Shown here one piece after another: positions 26,186 through 34,821 of a stretch of 48,355 bases of DNA (position 1 is its first letter; every line of letters starts with the position of its first letter). The stretch covers positions 1 through 48,355 of the forward strand of contig LUZN01000010.1 of NCBI GenBank assembly GCA_001603665.1, given 5' to 3'. The position numbers were made by a program, and so were the translations under genes. The notes below the pieces were generated by a model. It ran no database searches and was not told where the DNA came from. It was given only the letters and a program-made list of their open reading frames with translations. The stretch comes from Bacteroidales bacterium Bact_22 (GTDB lineage Bacteria; Bacteroidota; Bacteroidia; Bacteroidales; F082).

Positions 26186-27316
26186 TTATTTCATTCGGTT
26201 AATAAAATCCGTCAAAATGTTCATGTAATTGATGTAATAGTCGTACGGCGTGCCGCCCTGGTGTTTGGTACACATTGCGGCGAAGTTCTCGGCCGCCTGC
26301 AATGCCCGCCAGTCGCGCATAAGTTCCTCATCCTTAGAGGCTTTCACCTTCTTGAAGCATCCGTACAAGGTCGCCAAAGCATCGTCTTGCATGTCGTTGC
26401 CCATCCAGTTGGAGAGGTCGCGTTCCTCGTCGCGGCACGACAGCGGAATAGGCGCGTCGAACACGCCCGTCGGCTGCAGCTTCTCGACAATCTGATGTGG
26501 CGTAACCAATTTGAAATCAGTGTATTTCATGACGGCGTCGGGCAGATATTTCATGAAGTCGAAGATGCCTGTCGAAGCATCCAAGCCTTCGCCGAAAGTC
26601 TCGTAATCGAAGAAAATGTTGACGATTTCCTCCTCTTTCGGAATCGAGTTGAGCCAGTTGACGAAATCTTCGACTTTAAACGTCTCATGCGCAAACTTCA
26701 AAGTAATCTCGTCGCTCATCTTCCAGTTGCGCAGCATCACCTTCATCTTCGGGTTTATCGCATTGACATACAAATAGTTAGGACTCTTCCAACCGAGCAC
26801 GTGCTTAGCGCCTTCGGTCAGCATCAGGTCGAAGCCCATCTCGGCAACGTCGGCACCAATTTCGTTGGAATAAATCAGCTCGGTATTGTGGAAAGTCTTC
26901 GGACGGACGTTGAAGATCTCCTTCATAAGTCGTTTATGCTCAGCGACTTCCATCTTAAAAGCGTCTTTATTCATCAGCGACGACACCGAGTGAGAATATG
27001 TCTCAGCCAACACCTCAACATTGCCTGTAGCGACAAGCTTTTTGAAGCTTTCCAAGGCATAAGGCGCATAGACCTCCATCTGCTCGATAGCCGTTCCCGA
27101 GAACGAAATAGCGAACTTTATCTTGTTTCCAAGTTCTTCTATCTTCTTGAGCATCAAGTTGTTCATCGGAAGATAGCACCTCTCCGCCACGCGCTGCATC
27201 GTGATGCGGTTGTTGTAGTCGTCATAGTAAAAATGACGTTTTCCGATATCGAAGAAACGATATGTGCGGAGCCTATATGGCTGATGCACTTGGAAATAGA
27301 AACATAAGTACCTCAT
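26186..27316 (-). CDS. GH57 family alpha-amylase or branching-type enzyme
   Basis: A 376-residue GH57 enzyme. The N-terminal motif CFYFQVHQPYRLR (H11) is family-typical, the probable nucleophile is E146 in TFHNTELIYS, and the acid/base is D237 in FFDYETFGEG. GH57 includes alpha-amylases, 4-alpha-glucanotransferases and glycogen branching enzymes. No GlgB is seen in this operon, so a branching role is possible but unproven. The protein is short for the characterised branching members. It has no signal peptide and should act on glycogen in the cytoplasm. It starts 3 bases after the GT4 stop. Confidence 0.9.
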   Translation of the reverse strand: MRYLCFYFQVHQPYRLRTYRFFDIGKRHFYYDDYNNRITMQRVAERCYLPMNNLMLKKIEELGNKIKFAISFSGTAIEQMEVYAPYALESFKKLVATGNVEVLAETYSHSVSSLMNKDAFKMEVAEHKRLMKEIFNVRPKTFHNTELIYSNEIGADVAEMGFDLMLTEGAKHVLGWKSPNYLYVNAINPKMKVMLRNWKMSDEITLKFAHETFKVEDFVNWLNSIPKEEEIVNIFFDYETFGEGLDASTGIFDFMKYLPDAVMKYTDFKLVTPHQIVEKLQPTGVFDAPIPLSCRDEERDLSNWMGNDMQDDALATLYGCFKKVKASKDEELMRDWRALQAAENFAAMCTKHQGGTPYDYYINYMNILTDFINRMK

Positions 27317-27319
27317 ATC

Positions 27320-28609
27320 TTAACGTAAATTTATTGCCAATTCATAAACATTTTTAATCTTCTTCGCGGCGTATTCCCACTTGAGGTTGTCGACCTCTTC
27401 TTTTCCTTCTTTGCGGAAAATCTCGTTCACCGCCTTATATTTGCAGATGCCGTAGATGGCGTCGGCGAGACCGTTGATATCCCAGAAATCGACTTTCAGG
27501 GCATGCTCCACGACCTCCGAGACGCCAGACTGCTTGGAGATGACCACTGGCACCTTCAGTCGCATCGCCTCAAGCGGCACTATGCCGAAAGGTTCTGATA
27601 TTGAAGGCATTACGAAGACGTCGGTCATCGCAAACATCTGGTCGACGTCGTTGCCTTTGAGGAAGCCCGTGAAGTGGAAGTTAGCTCCAATCTTGAGCTG
27701 TGCAACACGTTTTATCATCTTTTGCAGAAGGTCGCCTGTGCCTGCCATCACGAAATGTATGCTCGGGTCGACCTGCAGAATCTTGTATGCCGCTTCCACG
27801 AAGTATTCCGGACCTTTCTGGAAGGTGATACGTCCGAGGAACGTCACCACCTTGTTTTTCAGGCCGCTGCGTTCGTATTCGTCGAGTGACTTGTCGCTCG
27901 GCTCCACCGCGTTGTGCACCGTGATAACCTTATCCGGATTTATTCCGTATTTCTCGATGACGATATTTCTTGTCCAGTCGCTCACCGTGATTACCAGGTC
28001 GGCCGCCTCCATTCCGCGACGTTCGATAGCGTAGACGTCGGTGTTGATGTTCTCGCCTGAGCGGTCGAACTCGGTGGCGTGCATATGCACCACGAGCGGC
28101 TTCCCTGTGGTCTCCTTGGCAGCGATGCCGGCAGAGTATGTGAGCCAGTCGTGGGCGTGGATGACGTCGAAGTCGTACTTGGTGGCGAGCGAAGACCCGA
28201 TGAGGGCGTAGCGAGCCACCTCTTCCATCAGGTTGGCGCCGTATTTGCCAGAGAACTCGTATCGAGGCGCGAACACCGAGCTATGGAAGCCGCGAGTGGC
28301 ATGACGCTGCTCCTCGAACATCGTGGCATACTGCTCAGGGCCGACATACGGTATGATGTTGGAGCCGATCTCCATGTATTGCACTCTGTCCCAATAGCTT
28401 CGCTCCGTCTCATGGTCGATGTCGACCGTCACGTCGGAGGCGTTAAGCAACCGCACGTTGGTTTGATCCTCGTCGCCGTGCGCCTTAGGCACCACGAAGA
28501 GCACCTCCACGCCGTTCTTGGCGAGACCTTTTGTCATGCCGAAGCACGCTGTGCCGAGACCGCCTGTGATATGAGGCGGGAACTCCCAACCAAACATCAA
28601 GACTCTCAT
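27320..28609 (-). CDS. GT4 glycosyltransferase, glycogen-cluster type
   Basis: A 429-residue GT-B glycosyltransferase. The start MFGWEFPPHITGGLGTACFG resembles glycogen/starch synthases and the GT4 enzymes of Bacteroidota glycogen clusters. VVTFLGRITFQKGPEYF marks the C-terminal domain, and the E-x7-E donor motif is SEPFGIVPLEA. Donor and acceptor are unknown; it could be a second glucan synthase or make a primer or related oligosaccharide. Its start overlaps the debranching enzyme stop by 4 bases (ATGA), which fits coordinated expression with glycogen turnover. Confidence 0.88.
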   Translation of the reverse strand: MRVLMFGWEFPPHITGGLGTACFGMTKGLAKNGVEVLFVVPKAHGDEDQTNVRLLNASDVTVDIDHETERSYWDRVQYMEIGSNIIPYVGPEQYATMFEEQRHATRGFHSSVFAPRYEFSGKYGANLMEEVARYALIGSSLATKYDFDVIHAHDWLTYSAGIAAKETTGKPLVVHMHATEFDRSGENINTDVYAIERRGMEAADLVITVSDWTRNIVIEKYGINPDKVITVHNAVEPSDKSLDEYERSGLKNKVVTFLGRITFQKGPEYFVEAAYKILQVDPSIHFVMAGTGDLLQKMIKRVAQLKIGANFHFTGFLKGNDVDQMFAMTDVFVMPSISEPFGIVPLEAMRLKVPVVISKQSGVSEVVEHALKVDFWDINGLADAIYGICKYKAVNEIFRKEGKEEVDNLKWEYAAKKIKNVYELAINLR

Positions 28610-30621
28610 AGTTTATTAGTTTTTGAGTTATTATCGCCAAAGACATGATGAACCGCATATAACGGGTCATCGTTCTTCAGATAATTGATCACATGATTAA
28701 GATACAGCAGCGCCGCCACGCTCGTCGACTGCGAGATACAGCCGCGGGCCTCGTGCGGCGGGTTACCGTCGTAAATCTCCGAGATGCTGCCAATGCCGTT
28801 CTCAAAGATGGCAGTTCCGAAGCCGTTGTACAGATCCTCGAGATAAGGCAGTGCTGTCCTGCCGTAAATTCTTACGCACAAATCGACGTAAGGCATTATC
28901 AGCCAAGGGAATACGGTGCCGTTATGATAAGCCTGCTCACGCTCACGGTGGTTACCGATGGTCACACCCTTGTAATGCTCATCGCGAGGCGACAGCGAGC
29001 GTAACCCTCTGATTGTCAGCAACTCAGAACGTGTAATATCCAAGATACGTTTCTTCATCTTGTCGTCGAGAGGCGAATAACGCAGCGAGCCTGCCAGAAG
29101 CATGTTAGGCCGCACCATGCTGTTTTTCTCGTGCTCGTTGACGAAATCGTAAAACATATCGTTCTTTTCATCATAAAACAATGGCAGGAATGACTTCTCG
29201 ACCTTATCGGCGATATACTCCCACGTCTTAAGATGCAAGTTTTTCTTATCGGCAGCCTTCAGAAGCTCTACTCCATAACGCAATGCATTGTACCACAAGG
29301 CGTTAACCTCGATAGCATAGCCCGTTCGAGGAGTCCATGGCTTACCGTCGCAGAACACATTCATCCAAGTTAAAGCCAGGTTTTCATTTCCTGCGTAAAG
29401 CAAGCCGTTGTCTTGCGCCTTCACGTTGAAATCGGTGCCGTTGATGAAGCTGTCGAGTATCGTGGTGATGACTTTTCCGTATTCGCGCCAGATGGCTTTG
29501 CGGTCTTTGCCCAGCATCGACTCATATTTCTGGAGGTTCACGACAAACCACAGCGGTGAGTCGACGGCGGTGTAATAAAGACTCTTCTGGTAGTATTTAT
29601 GCGGGAAGAACGCTCCTTGCATCCTGTCGATGAAATATTTCAGCAGTTCTTTGAACGTCTTCTCGTCGTTGTTGGCCAGACAAATGCCAGGCAGCGAGAG
29701 GAAGGTGTCGCGGCTGCATGAGCCAAACCACGGGAAGCCGGCAAACATACGGGTTCCCTCCTCACCTCTTATTATAAACTGCTGAGCCGAATTCTGCAGG
29801 CAGTGTTCGAAGCTGTCGCGCGGGATGCGGTGTTCTATCTGGTTTTCGAACTGTTTCTTAAACAAAGCGGGATTCTTCTCTTCCAGTCCGGCCGACACCA
29901 CTACGCAGTCGCCTTTTTTCATCGTAACCTCAAAGAAACCGGGCACATAGAGGTCTTCAACGGCATCGTAGCCGCGCTCGAACTCACGGATGTAGAATAT
30001 GTTTTTGTACCACAGCGGGCAATGCGTGTATTCGTTAGCCTTTGAGAGCTGGAAGCAAAGACTGTCGTAGTTCTCATACATCCGCCATGCAGCGCCATTC
30101 TTCAGCTGGATGTAACGGCGGTTGGCGTCGTAGTTTTCATGCGTCAGCATATGGACGTTACGGAACGCCAGAAACGGCATGAGACGCAGCGTGATAGGCT
30201 GTAGCGCATCCTCGAGAGTGTAACGGATGAGGATTCGCGGCTCTTTTTCTTCGAAGATATACTCTTTTGTCAAGATGGAACTTCCGACGCGGTACCTCAG
30301 CTTTGGAATAGGCTCGGCAGTAAATTCACGCAGATATTTGTGACCGCGCGGTGCCACAGTGCCGTCCTGATACTCATGCACGCCGAGGTGGAACTCTTCC
30401 TTATTCGCGATAATCGTCTCGTCGATCTGCGACATCAGCACGTGGTTGTTGTTGTCGAGCTGCGGCTGCGGCACTACCAGCAAGCCGTGGTATTTTCTTG
30501 TGTTACAGCCGATTATCGTGGTGTTGTAGAAAGCTCCTGAGCGGTTGGAGCGCAGAATCTCCTTGTTCATCGTGAACTCGAGGTTCACCAGTTGCCGTTT
30601 GTCGAAAGAGATATATGCCAT
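28606..30621 (-). CDS. glycogen debranching enzyme (GDE_C / GH133 type)
   Basis: A 671-residue enzyme that removes alpha-1,6 branches, with the N-terminal GDE_N-type domain (FTMNKEILRSNRSGAFYNTT, NTRKYHGLLV) and the C-terminal (alpha/alpha)6 domain (PWFGSCSRDTFLSLPG with probable catalytic D305, and SEIYDGNPPHEARGC). The frame stays open another 40 residues upstream to 30741, but that stretch is hydrophobic, unlike the family, and overlaps the candidate promoter at 30656-30687, so MAYISFDKRQL at 30621 is taken as the start. It is first in the operon debranching enzyme-GT4-GH57-GT3/GT35-esterase. Confidence 0.92.
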   Translation of the reverse strand: MAYISFDKRQLVNLEFTMNKEILRSNRSGAFYNTTIIGCNTRKYHGLLVVPQPQLDNNNHVLMSQIDETIIANKEEFHLGVHEYQDGTVAPRGHKYLREFTAEPIPKLRYRVGSSILTKEYIFEEKEPRILIRYTLEDALQPITLRLMPFLAFRNVHMLTHENYDANRRYIQLKNGAAWRMYENYDSLCFQLSKANEYTHCPLWYKNIFYIREFERGYDAVEDLYVPGFFEVTMKKGDCVVVSAGLEEKNPALFKKQFENQIEHRIPRDSFEHCLQNSAQQFIIRGEEGTRMFAGFPWFGSCSRDTFLSLPGICLANNDEKTFKELLKYFIDRMQGAFFPHKYYQKSLYYTAVDSPLWFVVNLQKYESMLGKDRKAIWREYGKVITTILDSFINGTDFNVKAQDNGLLYAGNENLALTWMNVFCDGKPWTPRTGYAIEVNALWYNALRYGVELLKAADKKNLHLKTWEYIADKVEKSFLPLFYDEKNDMFYDFVNEHEKNSMVRPNMLLAGSLRYSPLDDKMKKRILDITRSELLTIRGLRSLSPRDEHYKGVTIGNHREREQAYHNGTVFPWLIMPYVDLCVRIYGRTALPYLEDLYNGFGTAIFENGIGSISEIYDGNPPHEARGCISQSTSVAALLYLNHVINYLKNDDPLYAVHHVFGDNNSKTNKL

Positions 30622-30655
30622 CTTACAAAAAATTTTTACCCAAATTATGAAACTG

Positions 30656-30687
30656 CAAATATAACATATTTGTAAATAAAAAACAAG
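30656..30687 (-). promoter_or_regulatory. promoter of the glycogen operon
   Basis: On the minus strand CTTG (30684-30687) is followed after 20 bases by TATATTTG (30656-30663), matching the Bacteroidota consensus. Start of transcription near 30649 would give a leader of about 28 bases to the ATG at 30621. Confidence 0.65.
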
Positions 30688-30717
30688 AAAAAAAGTAATT
30701 TTTGACCATATTTTTCT

Positions 30718-30725
30718 TATCTTTG
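30718..30725 (+). promoter_or_regulatory. candidate -7 promoter element for the M3 peptidase gene
   Basis: TATCTTTG fits TAnnTTTG and lies 25 bases before the ATG at 30751. It forms a divergent promoter pair with the glycogen operon. A TTTG at 30701 is too close to serve as a normal -33 element. Confidence 0.45.
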
Positions 30726-30750
30726 CAGTCTGATCAAACATCGTAAAAAC

Positions 30751-32880
30751 ATGAAAATTAAAAACATCTTAATCATTACAGCAATGAGTGTAATTGGCTT
30801 AACTTCTTGTAACTCAGATAGTTGCAACGAAAATCCATTTTTCTCCGATTACGGAACATATCTCGAGGCTCCAGCATTCGACAAGATTAAAAACGAGCAT
30901 TATCTGCCTGCTTTCAAGGAAGGAATGAAGCAGCAGAAGGCCGAAATCGAGGCGATTTGCAACAATACTGAGGAACCGACTTTCGAGAATACCATCTGGG
31001 CAATGGATAAGTCGGGCAAGCTTCTCAATAAGGTCAGCGGCGTGTTTTTCAATATGATGGAATGCATGAACAACGACGAGATGCAGGCGATTGCCGAAGA
31101 AGTGATGCCTCTCATGACAGCACATGGCGATGATATCTCGATGAATCCTGTGCTTTTCGAAAAGGTAAAATATGTTTACGACCACCGCGCCGAGATGAAC
31201 CTCGACGACCAGCAAAACCGCGTGGTTGAAAAGTATTACAAAGACTTCATCCGCAGCGGTGCAGGTCTGAACGAGGAAGACCAGGCTAAGCTTCGCGAAA
31301 TCAATGAGAAACTCTCGATGCTGAGTCTGCAGTTCGGAAATAATCTTTTAAAGGAAAACAGCAACTTCAAGCTCGTCATCGACAACGAAGCCGACCTCGC
31401 CGGACTGCCACAGAGCAGCATTGACGCAGCAGCAGAGCAGGCTAAGAAAGACGGCAAAGAAGGCTGGGTGTTCACACTGAGCAAGCCGAGCCTCATCCCG
31501 TTCCTGACATACGCCGACAATTCATTGTTACGCGAGAAGATGTATAACGCATATTACAATCGTTGCGACAATAACAACGAATACGACAATAAGGCTATCA
31601 TCAAGGAAACACTGGCGTTGAGACTGCAGAAGGCACAGCTTTTCGGCTTCGACAACTATGCAAACTATGTTTTGGATATCAATATGGCTAAAAATGCCCC
31701 GACGGTCGACAAATTCCTCGACGATATCTTCTATTCAGCCAATGAATTGGCAAAGAAAGAACGTCACGAGATGCAGTGCTTGGCCAGCCACGAGGGCAAT
31801 GTGAATGCCGAACCTGTTGAGATTACGCGTTCCGACTGGTGGTATTTTGCCGAGAAGCTTCGCAAGGCAAAATATGATTTCGATGAAAACCAGATTCGTC
31901 CTTACCTCTCGTTAGATAACGTCCGCAACGGTATGTTCATGGCTGCCAATAAGTTATATGGCGTCACTTTTGCAAAGAGAAATGATATCCCGGTCTATTT
32001 TGAAGGCGTTGAGACCTTTGAGGTGAAAGACTTTGACGGCTCAACCTTAGGACTTCTCTACCTCGATTTCTATCCGCGTGAGTCGAAGAGCAGCGGCGCA
32101 TGGTGCACCGGCTTCCGCGAAGGTGGCTACGACATCGACGGAGTGTGGCATCCCGCTCTTATTCAATTGGTTATGAACTTCACGCCGGCATCGGGCGACA
32201 CTCCTGCCCTGCTCAACTGGGACGAGACAGAGACCATGTGGCATGAATTCGGGCACTCGCTGCACGCCTTCTTCTCGAAAGGAAAATACAGCAGAACATG
32301 CGGCAGCGTGCCTCACGACTATGTGGAACTGCCATCGCAGATCATGGAAAATTGGGCTGCCGAGCCTGAGGTCATCAGGATGTACGCCAAACACTACCAG
32401 ACCGGTGAGGTCATGCCTGACAGCTTAATCGCAAAGATTGAAAACAGTGCTCTGTTCAACCAAGGATTCAACACCACCGAGCTCATCGCTGCTTCGATTC
32501 TTGATATGAAATACCACGAACTGACTGACGTTGACGAGATCAATGCTCTTGGTGTCGATGAGTTTGAGGAACAGCAGATGAAAGCCATCGGCTTGATTCA
32601 CGAGATCCAGCCACGTTACCGCAGCACCAACTTCTCACATGTGTTCAGCGGCGGCTACAGCGCAGGCTACTACGCCTACACTTGGGCCGAAGTGCTCGAC
32701 AAGGACGCTTTCAACTTCTTCAAAGAATCGGGCGACCTGTTTAGCCCAGAGCTTGCCAAGTCGTTCAGAATCAACTGCTTGCAAGAATGCGGCAACGATG
32801 AAGGCATGGTTCAGTACAAGAAGTTCCGTGGTCAGGAGCCTAGCATCGAGCCATACCTCAAGGCACGTGGTTTGAAATAA
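30751..32880 (+). CDS. dcp: M3 family peptidyl-dipeptidase (Dcp) lipoprotein
   Basis: A 709-residue zinc metallopeptidase of the thimet oligopeptidase/Dcp family, which cuts C-terminal dipeptides from oligopeptides. The zinc site H498-E-F-G-H502 lies in MWHEFGHSLHAFF, and the third ligand is expected about 25 residues on, in the segment VELPSQIMENW. FSHVFSGGYSAGYYAYTWAEVLDKD near the end is strongly Dcp-like. The N-terminus is a lipoprotein signal with lipobox LTSC at about 17-20, so the enzyme is anchored in the envelope, unlike cytoplasmic E. coli Dcp. It may handle peptides from gut protein, which is inference. The next gene follows after 18 bases. Confidence 0.94.
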   Translation: MKIKNILIITAMSVIGLTSCNSDSCNENPFFSDYGTYLEAPAFDKIKNEHYLPAFKEGMKQQKAEIEAICNNTEEPTFENTIWAMDKSGKLLNKVSGVFFNMMECMNNDEMQAIAEEVMPLMTAHGDDISMNPVLFEKVKYVYDHRAEMNLDDQQNRVVEKYYKDFIRSGAGLNEEDQAKLREINEKLSMLSLQFGNNLLKENSNFKLVIDNEADLAGLPQSSIDAAAEQAKKDGKEGWVFTLSKPSLIPFLTYADNSLLREKMYNAYYNRCDNNNEYDNKAIIKETLALRLQKAQLFGFDNYANYVLDINMAKNAPTVDKFLDDIFYSANELAKKERHEMQCLASHEGNVNAEPVEITRSDWWYFAEKLRKAKYDFDENQIRPYLSLDNVRNGMFMAANKLYGVTFAKRNDIPVYFEGVETFEVKDFDGSTLGLLYLDFYPRESKSSGAWCTGFREGGYDIDGVWHPALIQLVMNFTPASGDTPALLNWDETETMWHEFGHSLHAFFSKGKYSRTCGSVPHDYVELPSQIMENWAAEPEVIRMYAKHYQTGEVMPDSLIAKIENSALFNQGFNTTELIAASILDMKYHELTDVDEINALGVDEFEEQQMKAIGLIHEIQPRYRSTNFSHVFSGGYSAGYYAYTWAEVLDKDAFNFFKESGDLFSPELAKSFRINCLQECGNDEGMVQYKKFRGQEPSIEPYLKARGLK

Positions 32881-32898
32881 CGTAAATCATTGACAATC

Positions 32899-33624
32899 AT
32901 GACAGTCGACCTCTTTGTATCTTGTATCATCGACCAGTTTTACCCGATGACGGCGATGAACACCCTAAAGCTCCTCAAGGCGGCGGGCGTCAAGGTGGAA
33001 TACAACCCCGAGCAGACCTGCTGCGGCAAGTTCGCGTTCAACAGCGGATATGTCGACGAGGCAAGGAAGCTCGCCGAGAAGTTCATCAATGACTTGAACA
33101 ACAAACGTCCTATCGTGGGTATCAGCGCGTCGTGCGTGGGGTTCATCAAGACAAGATACAAAGAGATCTTCCATAACTCGAGCTATCATCTGCAGTGCAA
33201 CCGACTCGTCGGCAACATCTACGAGATTACCGATTTCCTTGTAAATCAATTACATAAGGATTATTTCGATGCTGTTTTTCCGCATAAATGCGCTTATCTG
33301 GACTCCTGTTCCGCTCTGCGTGAATTAGGTCTGAAAGACGAGGCCAGACAGCTTCTTTCGAAGGTTAACGGGTTGGAGTTGGTCGAGCTGAAACATCCTG
33401 AGATATGCTGTGGAATGGGTAAAGGAATGTTTCCGTTGCAGCATGAGGCCATCTCGTCGGCCATGGCTGACCAGAAGCTAAAGGATGCCATCGATTCGGG
33501 TGCCGAATATCTGATTACCAACGATATGTCGTGCACGATACATCTCAGCTCTTACGCGAAAAAACAGGGGTTACCGATTAAGGTGATACATATTGTGGAC
33601 GTGTTAACGAGCGGTTGGGAATAA
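32899..33624 (+). CDS. LutA/YkgE-type (Fe-S)-binding CCG-domain protein
   Basis: A 241-residue protein with two CCG domains: C in LFVSCI and TCCGKFAFNSG, then YLDSCSALREL and ICCGMGKGMFP. This is the pattern of LutA/GlcF C-terminal halves and HdrB, which hold iron-sulfur clusters in lactate, glycolate or heterodisulfide oxidation. LutA normally works with LutB and LutC, neither of which is adjacent, so the partner must be elsewhere or the role differs. The ATG at 32899 is chosen; a reading from 32890 needs a TTG. The end overlaps the convergent aroA end by 21 bases. Confidence 0.87.
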   Translation: MTVDLFVSCIIDQFYPMTAMNTLKLLKAAGVKVEYNPEQTCCGKFAFNSGYVDEARKLAEKFINDLNNKRPIVGISASCVGFIKTRYKEIFHNSSYHLQCNRLVGNIYEITDFLVNQLHKDYFDAVFPHKCAYLDSCSALRELGLKDEARQLLSKVNGLELVELKHPEICCGMGKGMFPLQHEAISSAMADQKLKDAIDSGAEYLITNDMSCTIHLSSYAKKQGLPIKVIHIVDVLTSGWE

Positions 33625-34821
33625 TTTTTGAAATTCCTCCCAGAAATTAGGATACGATTTAGAAACAACGTCGGCGTTATCGATTTCGATGGCGCCGATT
33701 TTCATTGCAAGCGGTGCCAATGCCATCGCGATGCGGTGGTCGTTGTGGGAGTCGAAAACGATCGGTTGAGACGTTTCAGGAAACGTCTTTACACGCGCCA
33801 GTTCCGCAGCCATCGCCGCCACCCGATCCGATTCCTTGTGCTTGAGATTGCGCAGTCCCGTGAACCTACCTTCGACGTTCAATCCCGCACAGGTGGCGGC
33901 GATGGTCGGATACAGGTCGGGGTTGTTGAGGAAATCGAAATCAACCAATTTCGGCAATTCGGACGTGGCACGCCGCGTCCCTACATTGGATATTACAACA
34001 TCGTTACCATCTTGGATTGATTGGACGCCGAATTGTTCGAACCATTTTGCGACGATGGCGTCACCTTGTTTAGAATCGAGGTGAAGGTTACGCAGACGGG
34101 CGCGACCATTTTCGCTGAAGGCGACTATTTCGTACCAATACGACGCACATGTCCAGTCGGATTCAACAGTATATTCAACATCTTGATAATCAGATGGTTG
34201 TACAAAGATATCGCGACCATCACGTCTAACATGTGCCGAAAAATGGCACATGATGTCGATGGTCATGTCGATGTAAGGGAGAGACGACAGGTCGCCGTCC
34301 AGATGCAAATGCGAGGGTTTTGCCAACAATAATGATGACGCGAATTGCGAGGAATGTGTGATATCTACGTTAATACGTTGCGGCAGACAGACGCGGTCTG
34401 TTCCTACACCGTGGATTTTCAACGGTGGAAATCCCTCCTGCCCCATGTATTCGATTTTCGCGCCCATTGTGCGCAGGGCGTCGACGAGATCGCCGACGGG
34501 ACGCTGCAGCATGCGGTCAGAGCCAGTGAGAATCCACTCACCTTCGCGAAATGCCAATGCTGTCAAGAGGAAACGCAGGACGGTACCGGCGTTATGACAA
34601 TCGATGATTGTTGGATTATGAGACGCGATGAATCGCGTCTTTTCCTGTAAAGATTGAATGATTTCGTTTAACAGGACGGTATCGTCTGATGTCGAAAGGT
34701 TCTTGACACGAGGGGTAAAACCGCCGTAATAGCCAATCATAAGAGCGCGATTTGACTCGCTCTTGCTGCCGACCAGGTCTACCTCGACGTCAAAGTTTTT
34801 ATTTACCCCAGTAATTCGCAT
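33604..34821 (-). CDS. aroA: 3-phosphoshikimate 1-carboxyvinyltransferase (EPSP synthase)
   Basis: Sixth step of the shikimate pathway: transfer of the enolpyruvyl group of PEP to shikimate 3-phosphate. Motifs seen are LVGSKSESNRAL (shikimate/PEP binding), NAGTVLRFLLTAL, KHKESDRVAAM and HNDHRIAMALAPL, with the expected order and a length of 405 residues. The ATG at 34821 (MRITGV) is preferred; one six codons earlier (34839) would overlap aroB more deeply. Even so the gene starts 23 bases inside aroB, implying coupled translation. It is the last gene of the long minus-strand run, and its end overlaps the convergent CCG-protein gene. Confidence 0.95.
   Translation of the reverse strand: MRITGVNKNFDVEVDLVGSKSESNRALMIGYYGGFTPRVKNLSTSDDTVLLNEIIQSLQEKTRFIASHNPTIIDCHNAGTVLRFLLTALAFREGEWILTGSDRMLQRPVGDLVDALRTMGAKIEYMGQEGFPPLKIHGVGTDRVCLPQRINVDITHSSQFASSLLLAKPSHLHLDGDLSSLPYIDMTIDIMCHFSAHVRRDGRDIFVQPSDYQDVEYTVESDWTCASYWYEIVAFSENGRARLRNLHLDSKQGDAIVAKWFEQFGVQSIQDGNDVVISNVGTRRATSELPKLVDFDFLNNPDLYPTIAATCAGLNVEGRFTGLRNLKHKESDRVAAMAAELARVKTFPETSQPIVFDSHNDHRIAMALAPLAMKIGAIEIDNADVVSKSYPNFWEEFQKLFPTAR

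Noticed and set aside
26261..27307. 348-codon open frame on the plus strand
   Set aside because: Antisense over nearly the whole GH57 gene, which has clear catalytic motifs; the plus-strand product has none.
30622..30741. 40-residue N-terminal extension of the debranching enzyme, hydrophobic and resembling a membrane anchor
   Set aside because: The stretch is AT-rich intergenic DNA containing a full -33/-7 promoter, and the enzyme family starts at the later ATG.
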